Source of the DNA: Apodemus sylvaticus
Lineage: Eukaryota; Chordata; Mammalia; Rodentia; Muridae
Direction: 5' to 3'
Assembly (NCBI RefSeq): GCF_947179515.1
Contig: NC_067473.1
Location: 88,706,850 to 88,770,849 of the forward strand
Length of the DNA: 64,000 nucleotides
Part shown: in pieces, positions 1 through 10,599 of the stretch
Position numbering within the stretch: position 1 is the stretch's first letter
Layout: each line of letters begins with the position of its first letter
The notes under the pieces: generated by a model
What the model was told of the DNA's origin: nothing
The model's database searches: none
Seen by the model: the letters and a program-made list of their open reading frames with translations, nothing else
Position numbers and translations under genes: made by a program

Positions 1-903
1 GCATTTGACAAAATTCAGCATCCTTTCATGCTAAAAGTATTGGAAAGAACAAGAATTCAATGAATTCAACCTAAACATAGTTAAAGCAATATACAACAAA
101 GTGGTAGCCAACAACAAAGTAAACGGAGAGAACTTCAAGCAATCTCACTAAAATCAGGGTCTAGACAAGGCTGTCCTCTCTCCATATCTTTTCAATACAG
201 TACTTAAAGTTCTAGCTAGAGCAATTAGACAACATAAGGAGGTCAAAGGGATACAAATTGGAATGGAAGAAGTCAAACTATCACTATTTGCAGATGATAT
301 AATAGTATACTTAAGTGACCCCAAAAAACTCCACCAGAGAATTCCTACAGCTGATAAACAACTTCAGCACAGTGACTGGTTATAAAACCACCTCAAGCAA
401 ATCAGTAGCCTTCTTATACTCAAAGGATAAGCAGGCTGAGAAAGAAGTTAGGGAAATGATACCTTTCACAATAGCCACGAACAATAGAAAGTATCTTGAT
501 GTGACTCTAACCAAACAAATAAAAGGTCTGTATGACAAGTACTTCAGGTCTCTGAAGAAGAATATATCAGAAAATGGAAAAATCTGCCATGCTTGTGGAT
601 TGGCAGGATTAATATAGTTAAAATGGCCATCTTGCCATAAGCAATCTACAGATTCAATGCAATCCCCATCAAAGTCCCAACTCAGTTCTTCATAGTTTTA
701 GAAAGAGCAATTCTCAAATTCATCTGGAATAACAAAAAACCCAGGATAGCTAAAACTATTCTCAACAGTAAAAGAATTTCTGGAGGAATAAATATCCTAG
801 ACCTCAAGCAATACTATAGTGCAATAATGTTAAAAACTGCTTGGTATTGGTACAGTGACAGGCAAGTGGACCAATGGAATAGGATTGAAGACCCAGAAAA
901 TAT
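1..903 (+). pseudogene. L1 ORF2 fragment, reverse transcriptase to C-terminal part
   Basis: The window opens inside a LINE-1 ORF2 read on the + strand. ORF2 encodes the endonuclease/reverse transcriptase that copies L1 RNA at a nicked chromosomal site. The reverse-transcriptase catalytic motif FADD is readable at 287-298, but the frame breaks shortly afterwards near 325. The next block (about 400-600) gives the L1-typical SKSVAFLYSKDKQAEKE, and homology runs on to RIEDPE just before 903. Several frame breaks make it non-functional. The fragment stops inside ORF2 with no 3'UTR or poly(A) and meets minus-strand L1 sequence directly. The start lies outside the window. Confidence 0.9.
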
Positions 904-905
904 TT

Positions 906-2501
906 GATTTTTTTTTTTAAATTTCCTCAATTTCTGTTGTTACGTTTCCCTTTTCATTTCTGATTTTGTTACTTCGGAAACTCTATGCCCTTTGATTAGT
1001 TTTATAAGGGGTTTACCTATTGTGCTGATTTTCTCAAAAAAAAAAAAAACTATTTTTGGTTTTGTTGATTCTTTTTATTATTCTCTTTATTTCTATTTCA
1101 TTGATTTCTGACCTGAGTTTTACTATTTTCTGCCTTCTCTTCCTCTTGGGTGAGTTTGCTTATTTTTGTTGAAGGGCTTTTAGATGTGCTCTTCAGTTGT
1201 TAGTGTAGTATCTTTCCAATTTTTTATCAGGGCCCTTAGTGCAATGAATTTTCCTCTTAGCACTGTTTTCTTTTTTTTTTTTTTTTGTTTTTTGTTTTTT
1301 GTTGTTGTTGTTGTTTTTTTTTTTTTTTTTTACTTTTTTTTAATTCGATATATTTTTTATTTACATTTCAAATGATTTCCTCTTTTCTAGCCCCCCACTC
1401 CCCAAAAGTCCCGCAAGCCCCCTTCTCTCCCCCTGTCCTCCCACCCACCCCTTCCCACTTCCCCATTCTGGTTTTGCCGAATACTGCTTCACTGAGTCTT
1501 TCCAGAACAGGGGGCCACTCTTCCTTTCTTCTTGTACCTCATTTGATGTGTGGATTATGTTTTGGGTATTCCAGTTTTCTAGGTTAATATCCACTTATTA
1601 GTGAGTTAGCACTGTTTTCATTTTGTCCCATTAGTTTGAGTATGCTGTGTCTTCATATTTATTGAATTCCAGAAAGTCTTTCATTTCTTTCTTTATTTCT
1701 TTGACAAAGTTATCATTGAGTAGAAAGTTGTTTAGTTTCCATAGGTGTGTGTGGGTTTTCTGTTGCTTTTGGTTTTATTGAAGTCTGTGTTGAACTGATA
1801 GCATGCATGGGACTTATTAAATCTTCTTGTATCAGTTGAGGCATGTTTTGTGACTTATTACATGGTTAATTTTGGAGAAGGTACCATGTAGTTCTGAGAA
1901 GGTTTATTCTTTTGTTTTAGGGTGAAATGTTCTGTATATATCTGCTAAATCCATTTGCTTTATAACCTCTATTACTTTCACTGTGTCTCTGTTTATTTCT
2001 ACTTCAATGACCTGTCTATTGGTGAGAGCTGGGTGTTGAAGTCTACTACTATTATTGTGTGAGGTTCCATGTGTGCTTTAACATTTAGTAAAGTTCTATT
2101 TATGAATGTGTGTACCCTTGTATTTTGGGTATAGATGTTCATAATTGAGACTCTCTTTCTTGGTTGATTTTTCTTTTGATGAATGTGAAGTGTCCTTTCC
2201 CAAGTCACTTGATAACTTTTTGTGGAAAGTCTATTTTTTTTTTTTTCGATATTAGGATGGCAACTTTTGATTTTTTCTTGAGGTCATTTGCTTGGAAGAC
2301 TTTTTTCTGGCCTTTTACTCTAAGCTAGTATCTGTCTTTGTTACTGACATGTGTTTTTGTATACAGCAGAATGCTGGATCTTGCTTGAATAACCAGTCTG
2401 TTAACATATCTTTTTATTGGGGAATTGAGTCAACTGATATTGAGCGATTGTGAAGACAGATTATTGCTAGTTCCTATTATTTTTGTTCTTGTAGGTAGCA
2501 T
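906..2501 (-). pseudogene. L1 ORF2 N-terminal (endonuclease) pseudogene
   Basis: A short segment near 2430-2501 encodes an ORF2-like N-terminus (TRTKIIGTSNN, SLNIS). Downstream on the minus strand are endonuclease-domain blocks, including VDFNTQLSPIDRS at about 2000-2050, the counterpart of the L1 endonuclease GDFN motif. Stops and frameshifts are frequent, and a 335-bp L1 insertion splits the segment at 1271-1605. The region near 910-1250 matches the linker preceding the reverse transcriptase. No enzyme can be made from it. Confidence 0.72.
1271..1605 (-). mobile_element. Young 5'-truncated LINE-1 (3'UTR only) with 14-bp TSD
   Basis: Minus-strand L1 3'UTR about 335 bp long, with its poly(A) tail seen as T-rich sequence at 1271-1345. 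The direct repeat TTAGCACTGTTTTC occurs at 1257-1270 and exactly again at 1606-1619, bounding the insertion. The host sequence is the older minus-strand L1, and removing the insert restores its continuity. The exact TSD and the close match to other young 3' ends in the window argue for a fairly recent event. Short frames inside it are artefacts of T-rich and C-rich composition. Confidence 0.93.
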
Positions 2502-2549
2502 TATGTTTATGTTTTTCTCTCCTTTTGGTTTTGTTGTGAGATGATTCAT

Positions 2550-3629
2550 ATCTTGTTCTTTTTCTTTATTGTAGGTGTCATCCTTGTGTTGGAATTTTCC
2601 TTCCAGAATTCTCTGTAGGTCTGGATAAGTAAATAGATAATGTTTATATTTTGTTTTGTCCTGGAATATTTTGGTTTCTCTATCTATGATGATTGAGAGT
2701 TTTGCGTGGTTTAGTAGGCTGGGCTGGCATTTGTGTTCTCTCAAGGCCTACTTGAACTCTGTCAAGGGTGTTCTGGGTTTTAAAATCTCTTTTGATATGT
2801 CTAGTATAATCTGATAGGTCTGGCTTTATATGTTACATGGCCCTTTCCCCTTAAATATTTTAATATTATTTCTTCTGTGCATTTAGTGTTTTCATTATTA
2901 TGTGATGAGAGTATTTTCTTTTCTGGCCCAATTTATTTGGTGTTCTATAGGTTTATTGAACATTTATGGCCATCTCTTTCTTTAGGTTGGGGACATTTTT
3001 CCTATGATTTTGTTGAAGAGATTTTAGGGTTTTTTTTGGCTTGGGATGTGCTCTCTCTACTATTCCTATTTTTCTTAGAGTTGGTCTTTTCATTGTGTCC
3101 TGGATTTTCTTGATGTTTTGAGTTAGGAATTTTTTATGCTTTGAAATTTCTTTGATTTTTGTATCAATATCTTCTAAGGTATTTTCTGCACCTTACATTC
3201 TTTCTTCCATCTCTTGTATTCTGTTGTCGATGTTTCCATCTGTAGTTACTGACTTCTTTTCTAGGTCTTCCATTTCCAGGGTTGGCTTCATTTATGCTTT
3301 CTTTATTGTTTCTACTTTCACTTTTAGGTCTTGGAACAATCTGTTCAATTTCTTCACCTGATTTTCCCATATTTCTTTCAGGGATTTATTTTTTCCTCTT
3401 TAATGGCTTCTACTTCTTTACCTGTGTTGTCCTACATTTCTTTCAGTGAGTTATTTATATCCCCCTTAAAGGAATCTGTTATCCTCATATGATAGTATTT
3501 TAGCTCAGCATCTGGGTATTCATGTATGCTGCTGTATCTTGGGCTTGTTGTGGTGGTGGAACTGGGTTCTGATGATTCCAAAGTATATTGGCTTCTGTTG
3601 CTTATGGTCTTATGCTAGCCTCTTGCCAT
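2550..3629 (-). pseudogene. L1 ORF1 pseudogene
   Basis: ORF1 encodes the trimeric RNA-binding chaperone of the L1 ribonucleoprotein. The ATG at 3629-3627 sits in the usual L1 start context, with the product beginning M-A-R-G. The coiled-coil-coding section lies at about 3100-3450 and is broken by stops. The C-terminal domain is readable at about 2560-2744, with REHKCQPSLLNHAKLSI and DRETKIFQDKTK. The frame here fuses into the N-terminus of ORF2, because the intervening stop is lost. It is a degenerate, non-coding copy. Confidence 0.78.
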
Positions 3630-3900
3630 CTGGTTATCTCTGTTGTTATCTGCCCTAAGTGTCTCTGTCTGGAACCTTCCTCCTCTGTCACTTGGTTGCC
3701 ACATGTCTCTTGGGAGGCCTGTGTCCCTGGCTATGCTAGATGTCCTGAGACGCCTTCAGAGTTTTGTTTGTTCAGAAGGGCAGACAAGTTGCTGATCTGT
3801 TGCCCTGCATGCAGCTGATCTCCTGGGAGACCCTTAGACTGTGGTGTCATCACAGAAGCAGTCAAGTCCATGATCTGTCCAGGTGAAAGGCACAGGCCAG

Positions 3901-4327
3901 ATTGGAATGAGTAACTATTTTTACTTGGTAGTTCATAGGCATTTTCTATGTACTTGTCAGTTTTATTTTATTTTTAGACATTTTTGATAGATCCCATGAC
4001 CACTTTCTGCCCTACAGAAGCTATTATATACAACAACAGCTATTTTGGTAGCTACTCATAATGTAATATATTTCTTTCCTCTTGTTCTTATAAATATTTT
4101 CTCTGTGATACTTGATGTTTGCATGATGATTCATCTGTGTCATGATGAACTTTTCTATTGGTTGAGTTTTATTGAATAACCTTATGATTTTATAATTTGG
4201 ATGCCAATATGTATGTTTGGGATAGGGACAACTTCATTCATTATTTCATCTTTTTGGTTCTTTTAATTTTCTCCTGATTCAACTCCTAATTATACTTTCA
4301 AATATTTAAAATTTTTTACTAATGTGG

Positions 4328-4330
<3 letters not shown>
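3901..4330. other. No recognised feature
   Basis: A+T-rich sequence between the 5' end of the old L1 and the microsatellite. I see no gene, SINE or clear LTR; it may be degraded L1 3'UTR. Confidence 0.4.
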
Positions 4331-4375
<45 letters not shown>

Positions 4376-4384
4376 TTATATATG

Positions 4385-4466
<82 letters not shown>
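4331..4466. repeat. Compound microsatellite (TA)n-(CA)n-(TA)n
   Basis: About 42 bp of TA, a short interruption, about 40 bp of CA starting near 4389, then about 36 bp of TA. The flanking TA blocks are self-complementary and the CA core is alternating purine-pyrimidine. Apparent tyrosine/isoleucine- and threonine/histidine-rich frames across it are translation artefacts. It lies beside an old L1 3'UTR and may have expanded from the TA/TG-rich part of that UTR. Confidence 0.97.
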
Positions 4467-4467
<1 letters not shown>

Positions 4468-4800
4468 AACTATAGCCTGTTGAGTCCATTTAATGTTACT
4501 TGTATGTATGACTTCAGGGCAAACATGATTGTTTGCCACTAGTTAATCAATTGATATAGTCTTCCCTCATCTCCACTGCCAGATTTACCCAGTTGTCTAT
4601 GTTTCCTACTCCAGGGATGAGTCTTTGGTGTTTTTTCCTACCCATTTTGGCATGTGTGCTGGTATCTCTTTTTCTCAGTGAAATTTTTACAGTCATGTTA
4701 GTGAAAAGTTCACTGCTATACCTCCTGATGTTTCTAAGAGATACAAGCTCAGAGTAAACTCCTTGGTTCTCTGGCACTTAAAATCTTTCTGCCCCTTCTT
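4467..4800 (-). mobile_element. Old LINE-1 3'UTR fragment (Lx-type)
   Basis: The segment after the microsatellite, with 'tgttgagtccatttaatgtt' and the following C/T-rich text, resembles the long 3'UTR of older murine L1 (Lx) in antisense. It is strongly diverged and no TSD is visible. The assignment rests on remembered family resemblance. Confidence 0.5.
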
Positions 4801-5011
4801 CTGCAATGTTCAATGAGGCTTAGAAACAGATATGTGTTATAGATGTATCCACTAGGACTGGGCTCTACAATTCTGCAATTTGAATATATGTGCCTGTCTT
4901 CAGTGATTTCCATCTATTGCAAAGAGAAATTTGAAGAGGCTATCCCATAAGAATGAATAAGACAAAAAGCAATGTATTTGAAAGGAACAATATATGTTTA
5001 GATATTTTAAA

Positions 5012-5745
5012 TGTACATTTATTTTTTAAATTTTTATTGATTATTTTATTATTTACATTTCAAATATTATTTCCCTGCCTCAAACTCCCTATATCACTCC
5101 GGTCACTTCTGCTTCTATGAGGGTGCTCCCCCATCCACCCACAAACTTCTACCTCACTGCTCTAGCATTCACCTACACTGGGGCCTCAAGCCTTCACAGG
5201 ACCAAGGGCTGCCCTTCCCATCGATGACAGATAAGGCCATCCTCTACGACACATGCAGCTGGAGTCATAGGTTCATCCATGTGTATTCTTTAGTTCGTGC
5301 TTTAGTCCCTGGGAGCACTGGGGGTGGGGTTTCTGGTTAGTTAATATTGTTAATCTTCCTATGGGGTTGCAAACCCCTTCAGCTCCTTCAGTCCTTTCTC
5401 TAACTGTTCCATTGGGGCCCCTGTGCTCAGTCCAATGGTTGGCTGTAAGCATTTGCATCTGTATCAGTAAGGCTCTAGAGGACCCTCTTAGGAGACAGCT
5501 ATTTCAGGCTCCTGTCAGCAAGCACTTCTTTGCATCAGCAGTAGTGACTGGGTTTGGTGGCTGAATATGGATTGGATCTCTAGATGGGGAAGTCTCTGGA
5601 TGGACTTTCCTTCAGTCTCTGCTCCACTCTTTGTCCCTGTAGTTCCTTTAGATAGGAACAATTCTGGGTTAAAATTTTTGAGAAGGGTGGGTAGCCCCTT
5701 CTCTCAGCTGTGGACCAAGCTTAACTACTAGATATGGTCTCTACA
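5012..5745 (-). mobile_element. Old LINE-1 3' end (Lx-type 3'UTR)
   Basis: The antisense L1 3' terminus begins at a T-rich tract near 5012 and continues through the standard 3'UTR sequence ('ctgtgctcagtccaatggtt', 'cagtctctgctccactcttt') to about 5745. It is strongly diverged from the young copies and lacks clear TSDs. The same UTR type is seen in the L1 at 12988-13720 and in the + strand copy ending at 61015. No coding sequence remains. Confidence 0.8.
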
Positions 5746-5849
5746 AGTTCTCTCTCCCCTTCATTTTAATAAGGGTTTTAATGCTTTAATCCCTCCTTCT
5801 AGCCTGCTGTCCAAAAGTCAAGGAAAAAAGATGTTAAATAGGAAAAGGG

Positions 5850-6545
5850 AATGTGAAACTGTTTAGAAGACTACTAACAACTGAGTTTGGAATTGCCTCT
5901 AGGGCAATAGTGTCATTGTAGAAAACAGTAAGGGCCCCACCAAAAACAGCACTAGTCAGAAAGAGTGACCAGAATCAGCCAGGCTGCCAGGAAAATGTCT
6001 CTTCCCTGTCTCTTTCAAAGATCAGCAAAGGCTAATATGTGAGACTGATCATGCTTTGCAAAGCTAGCTATGCAGGGATGTTATCATTGTTCTTTGAGAC
6101 CTACTTATGCTCTCTTCAAACAGCATGAGTCCTCCCATAGGTCTTGCCTCAGCCAAAAACTGTCCCTTCCCCCACAGCATTTAGCTGGACTTCTCAGCCC
6201 ATTCTATTAAAGCTGTGACATTCATGGCCAGCAGCCTCCACCCTTCCCCCGGTGTTATCTCTGGCCCTTGTTCCTTGGGAACAATACAACCACTTTCACC
6301 TTAACTACCAAGGCTGCCTCAGGGCAGTCTCACCTGGAGACCAGCAGAGAAGAAGAACCAAGGAATTCGCGACCATTTGGGGGCCAGGGTTGTTTTCTAA
6401 AGACTATATATATTGGCTAAATAATAGTAAAGTCAGTCTCTATCGGCAACTCTCATCTTGACTCATTTCTCTTTCGTCCCCTTCCTGTTTATGCCCAGAA
6501 TTCTCTTCCAGGTATCCAGTTCACATGTGGCTGTGGGCGGCTACA
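5850..6545 (+). mobile_element. Candidate solo LTR of an endogenous retrovirus
   Basis: A non-L1 segment that looks like a retroviral LTR: a TATA-like 'ctatatatattgg' near 6404, a polyadenylation-like 'aataatagtaaag' just after, C/T-rich downstream sequence, and a possible TG...CA frame closing at 'ggctaca' near 6545. The left boundary is uncertain and no matching TSD was found. No gag, pol or env sequence is present. Family not identified; it could also be unrelated unique sequence. Confidence 0.35.
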
Positions 6546-6844
6546 AAAAACCATGTGAACCTGACTTAGCAAAACATCACATGAATTTATATCACATCAC
6601 ATATCCAGAAACTTTCATTTTAGAACAGCGGTGTATAAGAGAGTTAGATTAAGGCACAGGAAGGAGGAAATGTAATTAAACTAAAAGTAAATTTCAAAAG
6701 TAAAAAATATGTTAGGGGATTAATATGGGGAATGAAGCAATTTAATAACTTAATGTTGCCTCTTATATTCTAGCATGTTCCTTTTTTTCTTTTTCTTACT
6801 TTTCTTTTTTCACCTCTAATCTTAAGGATTAGTTTTTCTGTAAT

Positions 6845-7255
6845 TTATTTCTTATTTTTTATTTTGTATATTCTTTGTTTACATTCCAAATGCTTTCCCC
6901 TTTCCCAGGTCCCCTCTCCCCATATGTCCCATAAGCCCTCTTCTCTCCACCCATTCCGCAATCACCCCATCCCATTTCTCTGTCATGGTACTCCCCTACA
7001 ATGGTGGATCAAGCCTTTCCAGGATTAGAGCCCTCTCCTTTCTTCTTCATTGGAATTATTTGATATTCTAATTGTGTCTGGAGTATTCAGAGTTTCTGGG
7101 CTAATTAATATCCACTTATCAATGATTGCATTCCATGTGTATTCTTTTGTGATTGTGTTACCTCACTTAGGATGATATTTTCCAGTTCCAACCATTTGCC
7201 TAAAAATTTCATGAATTCATTATTTTTAATTGCTAAGTAGTAATCCATTGTAAAA
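6845..7255 (-). mobile_element. LINE-1 3' end fragment
   Basis: Antisense L1 3' terminus of the same subtype as 41588-42000 and 44209-44775: a T-rich tail, then 'tttacattccaaatgctttc', then 3'UTR text through 'catgaattcattattttt'. It is 5'-truncated in the 3'UTR/ORF2 boundary region. No coding content; no TSD recognised. Confidence 0.85.
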
Positions 7256-8070
7256 CTGATTTTAAACATTTTGTTATTTTCACCTCAACATTGTATTAAC
7301 TAAGTTTAGAGTTTCTATTCATTTCTTTCCATTCCTGTGTCAAATTTCTCATTATGTGTATTATTTTCTACATTTTACTTAATTTTCTATTATTACATTT
7401 TTATATTTCACTGGGTATTTTTCTGAATTATTTTTAAGTCACTGAACATATCTTCTTTTTTATGTGACAAATTACTATTTCTCTCATTTTTTTTGGCTAA
7501 TGTCACAATTGTTTTCTTTATAAGGTCATGCCTTCCATTTTAGTCTGAATATTTGAGGACATGTTTTTTCTGGTTGACATCATGGTATATATTATGGATG
7601 CTCCTTAGCTGTTGAACCTGTAAGCATTCAAGATGAACCAACTTTGTTCAACGTAGATCATCAGATGTTGTGTTTGGTTATATTATTAGGTTGAACACTA
7701 AATTTATACTGATATTCAAGGCAGAAAACTTAAGAATTATGTCCTGCTAGACCTATAGACTGGTAATATAATTACTTTCTGGTCATAGGACAGATTCAGT
7801 GGTTATACACTTCTTATATTTTAGATCTACTACTGACAGATATCCAGGCTATGCACAAAGATTTGGCAAAATAATTTCTTAGGAAGAATTTATCCAGAAG
7901 CTATGGTCTTGATGGACATATAAATGAGGCATTGAGTAGACATTTGGTTGAGCAGAGCTATGATTTACACTCCAGAGTCAATCAACTTAACATCAGGGCA
8001 AAAAACTAGATATGTCTCTAGGTTGGACAGGAAATTTTATAGAGTAAAACCATTGTTTTCCTACCTATAT
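7256..8070. other. No recognised feature
   Basis: About 800 bp of A+T-rich sequence with no gene, SINE or L1 similarity that I recognise. It is the host sequence into which the twin-primed L1 at 8082 inserted. Confidence 0.45.
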
Positions 8071-8081
8071 AAAGAAATCCT

Positions 8082-8580
8082 TTGTCGAGGATCAAGTGGT
8101 CATAGGTGTGTGGGTTAATTTCTGGATCTTCAATCCTGTTCCATATATCCACCTGCCTGTCACTGTACAAATACCATGCAGTTTTTAACACTATTGCTCT
8201 GTAGTATTGCTTGAGGTCAGGGATACTGATTCCTCCAGAATTTCTTTTGTTGTTGAGAATAGTTTTAGCTATCATGGGTTTTTTGTTATTCCAGAGGAAT
8301 TTGTGAATTGCTCTTTCTAGATCTATGAAGAACTGAGTTGGGATTTTGATGGGTATTGCGTTGAATCTGTATATTGCTTTTGGTAAAATGGCCATTTTAA
8401 CTATATTAATCCTGCCGACCCATGAGCATGGGAGATTTTTGCATTTTTTGAGGTCTTCTTCCATTTCCTTCTTCAGAATCTTGAAGTTCTTTTCATACAG
8501 ATCTTCCACAAGTTTAGTAAGAGTCACCCCCAGGTACTTTATATTGTTTGTGGCTATTGTGAAAGGTGTCATTTCCCTAA
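8082..8580 (-). pseudogene. L1 ORF2 fragment (inverted segment)
   Basis: Minus-strand reading gives an uninterrupted ORF2 stretch downstream of the reverse-transcriptase core, from REMTPFTIATNNIKYLGVTL through PCSWVGRINIVKMAILPKAI to the DPEINPHTYDHLILDKG block. A longer open frame spanning 8018-8755 is a chimera: its first ~57 residues are antisense to the L1 3' end, and its last residues read into host flank. It is a dead fragment without promoter or start codon. Confidence 0.88.
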
Positions 8581-9299
8581 GCATGTGTTGGCGAGGATGT
8601 GGAGAAAGAGAAACACTCCTCCACTGCTGGTGGGGTTGCAAATTCATGTAAGTACTCTGGAAATCAGTCTGACGGTTCCTCAGAAAACTGGGCACATCAC
8701 TTCTGGAGGTTCCTGCTATACCACTCCTGGTCATATACCCAGGATTCCCCAGCATGTAATAAGGATACGTGCTCCACTATGTTTATATGAGCCCTATTTA
8801 TAATAGCCAGAAGCTGGAAAGAACCCAGGTATCCCTCAAAGGAAGAATGGATGCAAAAAATGTGGTATATATACACAGTGGAGTACTATTCAGCCATTAG
8901 AAACTATGAATTCATGAAATTCTTAGACAAATGGATGGAGCCGGAGAACATCATACTAAATGAGGTAACCCAGTTTCAAAAGATCAGTCATGGTATGTAC
9001 TCACTAATAAGTGGATTTTAGCCTAGAAAACTGAAATACCCAAAACATAATCCACACATCAAATGAGGTACAAGAAGAACGGAGGAGTGGCCCCTGGTTC
9101 TGGAAAGACTCAATGTAGCAGTATAGGGCAAAACCAGAACAGGAAAGTGGGAAGGGGTGGATGGGAGAACAGGGGGAGGGAAGGAGGCTTATGTGACTTT
9201 CGGGGGAGTGGAGGGCCCGAAAAGGGGAAATCATTTGAAATGTAAACAAAAAATCTATCAAATAAAAAATATATTTCATTAAACAAACAAACAAACAAA
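8082..9299 (+). mobile_element. LINE-1 with 5' inversion and 11-bp TSD
   Basis: A complete, textbook inverted L1 insertion. 8082-8580 is ORF2 in reverse orientation; 8581-9299 is the sense ORF2 end, 3'UTR, AATAAA-like signals and an AAAC-rich tail. The repeat AAAGAAATCCT flanks it exactly at 8071-8081 and 9300-9310. The inverted piece ends in the DKG block of ORF2 and the sense piece starts at the C-terminal cysteine-rich block, so some ORF2 sequence between them was lost. This is the layout expected of twin priming (established L1 mechanism). Confidence 0.94.
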
Positions 9300-9519
9300 A
9301 AAGAAATCCTAACACTTCATCTTCTATCAAACGGGTGGAAGATGACATTTATCTGCTACATAGTATCCTTGAGGTTAAGATTTAAGAGTGAACATGTCCA
9401 CTAACTGATGAGGATTCAATATAAGTTGAAGGTGCCAATGTTTTGTGGAAGATACTAAAAGTTTTTGAGAAAGTAATTGTTGTGATCATAAAAAGAGAAA
9501 GAGGGATATTAAAAAATAA

Positions 9520-9915
9520 TGGTTATTACTTCCAGTCATTTTGATGTTATTTTTATATTTGAGTAGTTATCTTCTCTTGGGTTTGATGAAAGAAGATTAC
9601 TATCTTCCTTTTTCCAGGGTGTAGTTTCCCTCCTTTTATTGGGAGGTTTCCTCATGTTATTCTTTGTAGGGCTGGGTTTGTGGAAAGATATTGTGTAAAT
9701 TTGGTTTTGTCATGAAATATCTTAGTTTCTTCATCTATGGTGATTGAGAGTTTTGCTGGGTATAGTAGTCTTGGCTGACATTTTTGTTCTCTTAGAGTCT
9801 GCATGAGATCTGTACAGGATCTTCTAGCTTTCACGGTCTCTTATGAGAAGACTGATGTAATTCTGATAGGTCTTCCTTTATATGTTACTTGACCTTTTTC
9901 TCTTACTGCTTTTAC
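9520..9915 (-). mobile_element. LINE-1 ORF1 C-terminal/ORF1-ORF2 junction fragment
   Basis: Minus-strand reading at 9652-9834 gives the ORF1p C-terminal domain: KARRSCTDLMQTLREQK, LLYPAKLSITIDEETKIF and TNPALQRI. The sequence continues left into the ORF1-ORF2 spacer (about 9520-9640). It is isolated, with no adjacent L1 5'UTR or 3' end, so it is a fragment of a larger lost copy or the product of a deletion. Confidence 0.82.
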
Positions 9916-10291
9916 ATGGCCATTTCCAGGTAACTGTGGGGAGGGACATACCTGGCTGTTGAAAGGTCACTCTGGTGGTGGAGTCCAGACAGAGCACCAA
10001 CAGTAATAAAATGAGCAATGTGTTTTATTGGGCACCATAGCTACAGGAGCTTGGAAGCACCAAAATATCCTCATAGCAATACCAGACAACTCTGCTTATT
10101 TTGGTCTGTTTTATACCATAAAGCTTAGATATTCTTAGCCCTAGTAATTCTCAGAAGATCATGCAAGTGAGATTCTTAGAGAGATTTAAGAATGCTATGT
10201 AAGAAAGTTAGCTATATCCATTCTTTTCTCTTTTAATCCCATGGATACCATGATCCAGGGAAATCCTCTCTGTCTGTTGCTATGTCAATTT
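9916..10291. other. No recognised gene; possibly LTR-like
   Basis: Sequence between the ORF1 fragment and the B1 element. I do not recognise the family. 'aataaaatgagcaatgtgt' near 10003 could be a polyadenylation region of an old LTR, but nothing else supports this. Confidence 0.3.
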
Positions 10292-10306
10292 AGAAAACAA
10301 GAAGGG

Positions 10307-10465
10307 CCAGTCAGGGGTGGGGCATGCCTTTAATCCCAACACTTGAGAGGCAGAGCAGGTGTGTTTCTGAGTTCAAGGCCAGCCTGGTCTACAGAGTGAG
10401 TTCCAGGACAGCCCGGGCTACACAGAGAAACCCTGTCTCGAAAAACCAAAAACAAAAAACAAAAA

Positions 10466-10521
<56 letters not shown>

Positions 10522-10526
10522 GAAAA

Positions 10527-10578
<52 letters not shown>

Positions 10579-10584
10579 GAAAAA
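10307..10584 (+). mobile_element. B1 SINE with expanded (GAAA)n tail, 15-bp TSD
   Basis: A near full-length B1 (7SL-derived SINE) with 'gcatgcctttaatcccaaca', the 'ttctgagttcaaggccagcc' core and the 'agaaaccctgtctcgaaaaa' end. Its A tail has become a roughly 120-bp (GAAA)n array at 10465-10584. The TSD is AGAAAACAAGAAGGG at 10292-10306 versus 10585-10599, with one mismatch. The lysine-rich and phenylalanine-rich frames over the array are artefacts. The Pol III A/B boxes lie in the first half; activity is unlikely. Confidence 0.95.
10465..10584 (+). repeat. (GAAA)n microsatellite
   Basis: Purine-only tract from the B1 tail. The same interruption, GAGAAAAAAG, occurs at 10520-10529 and 10577-10586, 57 bp apart, which suggests the array grew by duplication of a block of about 57 bp as well as by single-unit slippage. 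Confidence 0.95.
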
Positions 10585-10599
10585 AGAAAACAAGGAGGG

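Larger units (their letters stand above)
906..3900 (-). mobile_element. Old LINE-1, 5' half (5'UTR, ORF1, ORF2 endonuclease region)
   Basis: Read on the minus strand this is the front half of an L1: 5'UTR at about 3630-3900, ORF1 starting at an ATG at 3629, then ORF2 from about 2501 through the endonuclease domain into the linker before the reverse transcriptase, ending at about 906. All frames carry stops and indels. It is interrupted by a later L1 insertion at 1271-1605. It meets the + strand ORF2 fragment at 1-903 tail to tail. That order is the reverse of the usual 5'-inversion layout, so two insertions or a later rearrangement are more likely than one event. Confidence 0.82.

Noticed and set aside
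1184..1587. Phenylalanine/valine-rich and proline-rich frames
   Set aside because: They arise from the poly(T) tail and C-rich 3'UTR of the L1 at 1271-1605.
5850..6545. Full provirus around the candidate LTR
   Set aside because: No second LTR, primer-binding site or gag/pol-like coding sequence nearby.
8018..8755. 245-codon open frame on the minus strand
   Set aside because: It crosses the inversion junction of a twin-primed L1: an antisense 3'-end part, an ORF2 part, then host flank. A chimeric accident, not a gene.
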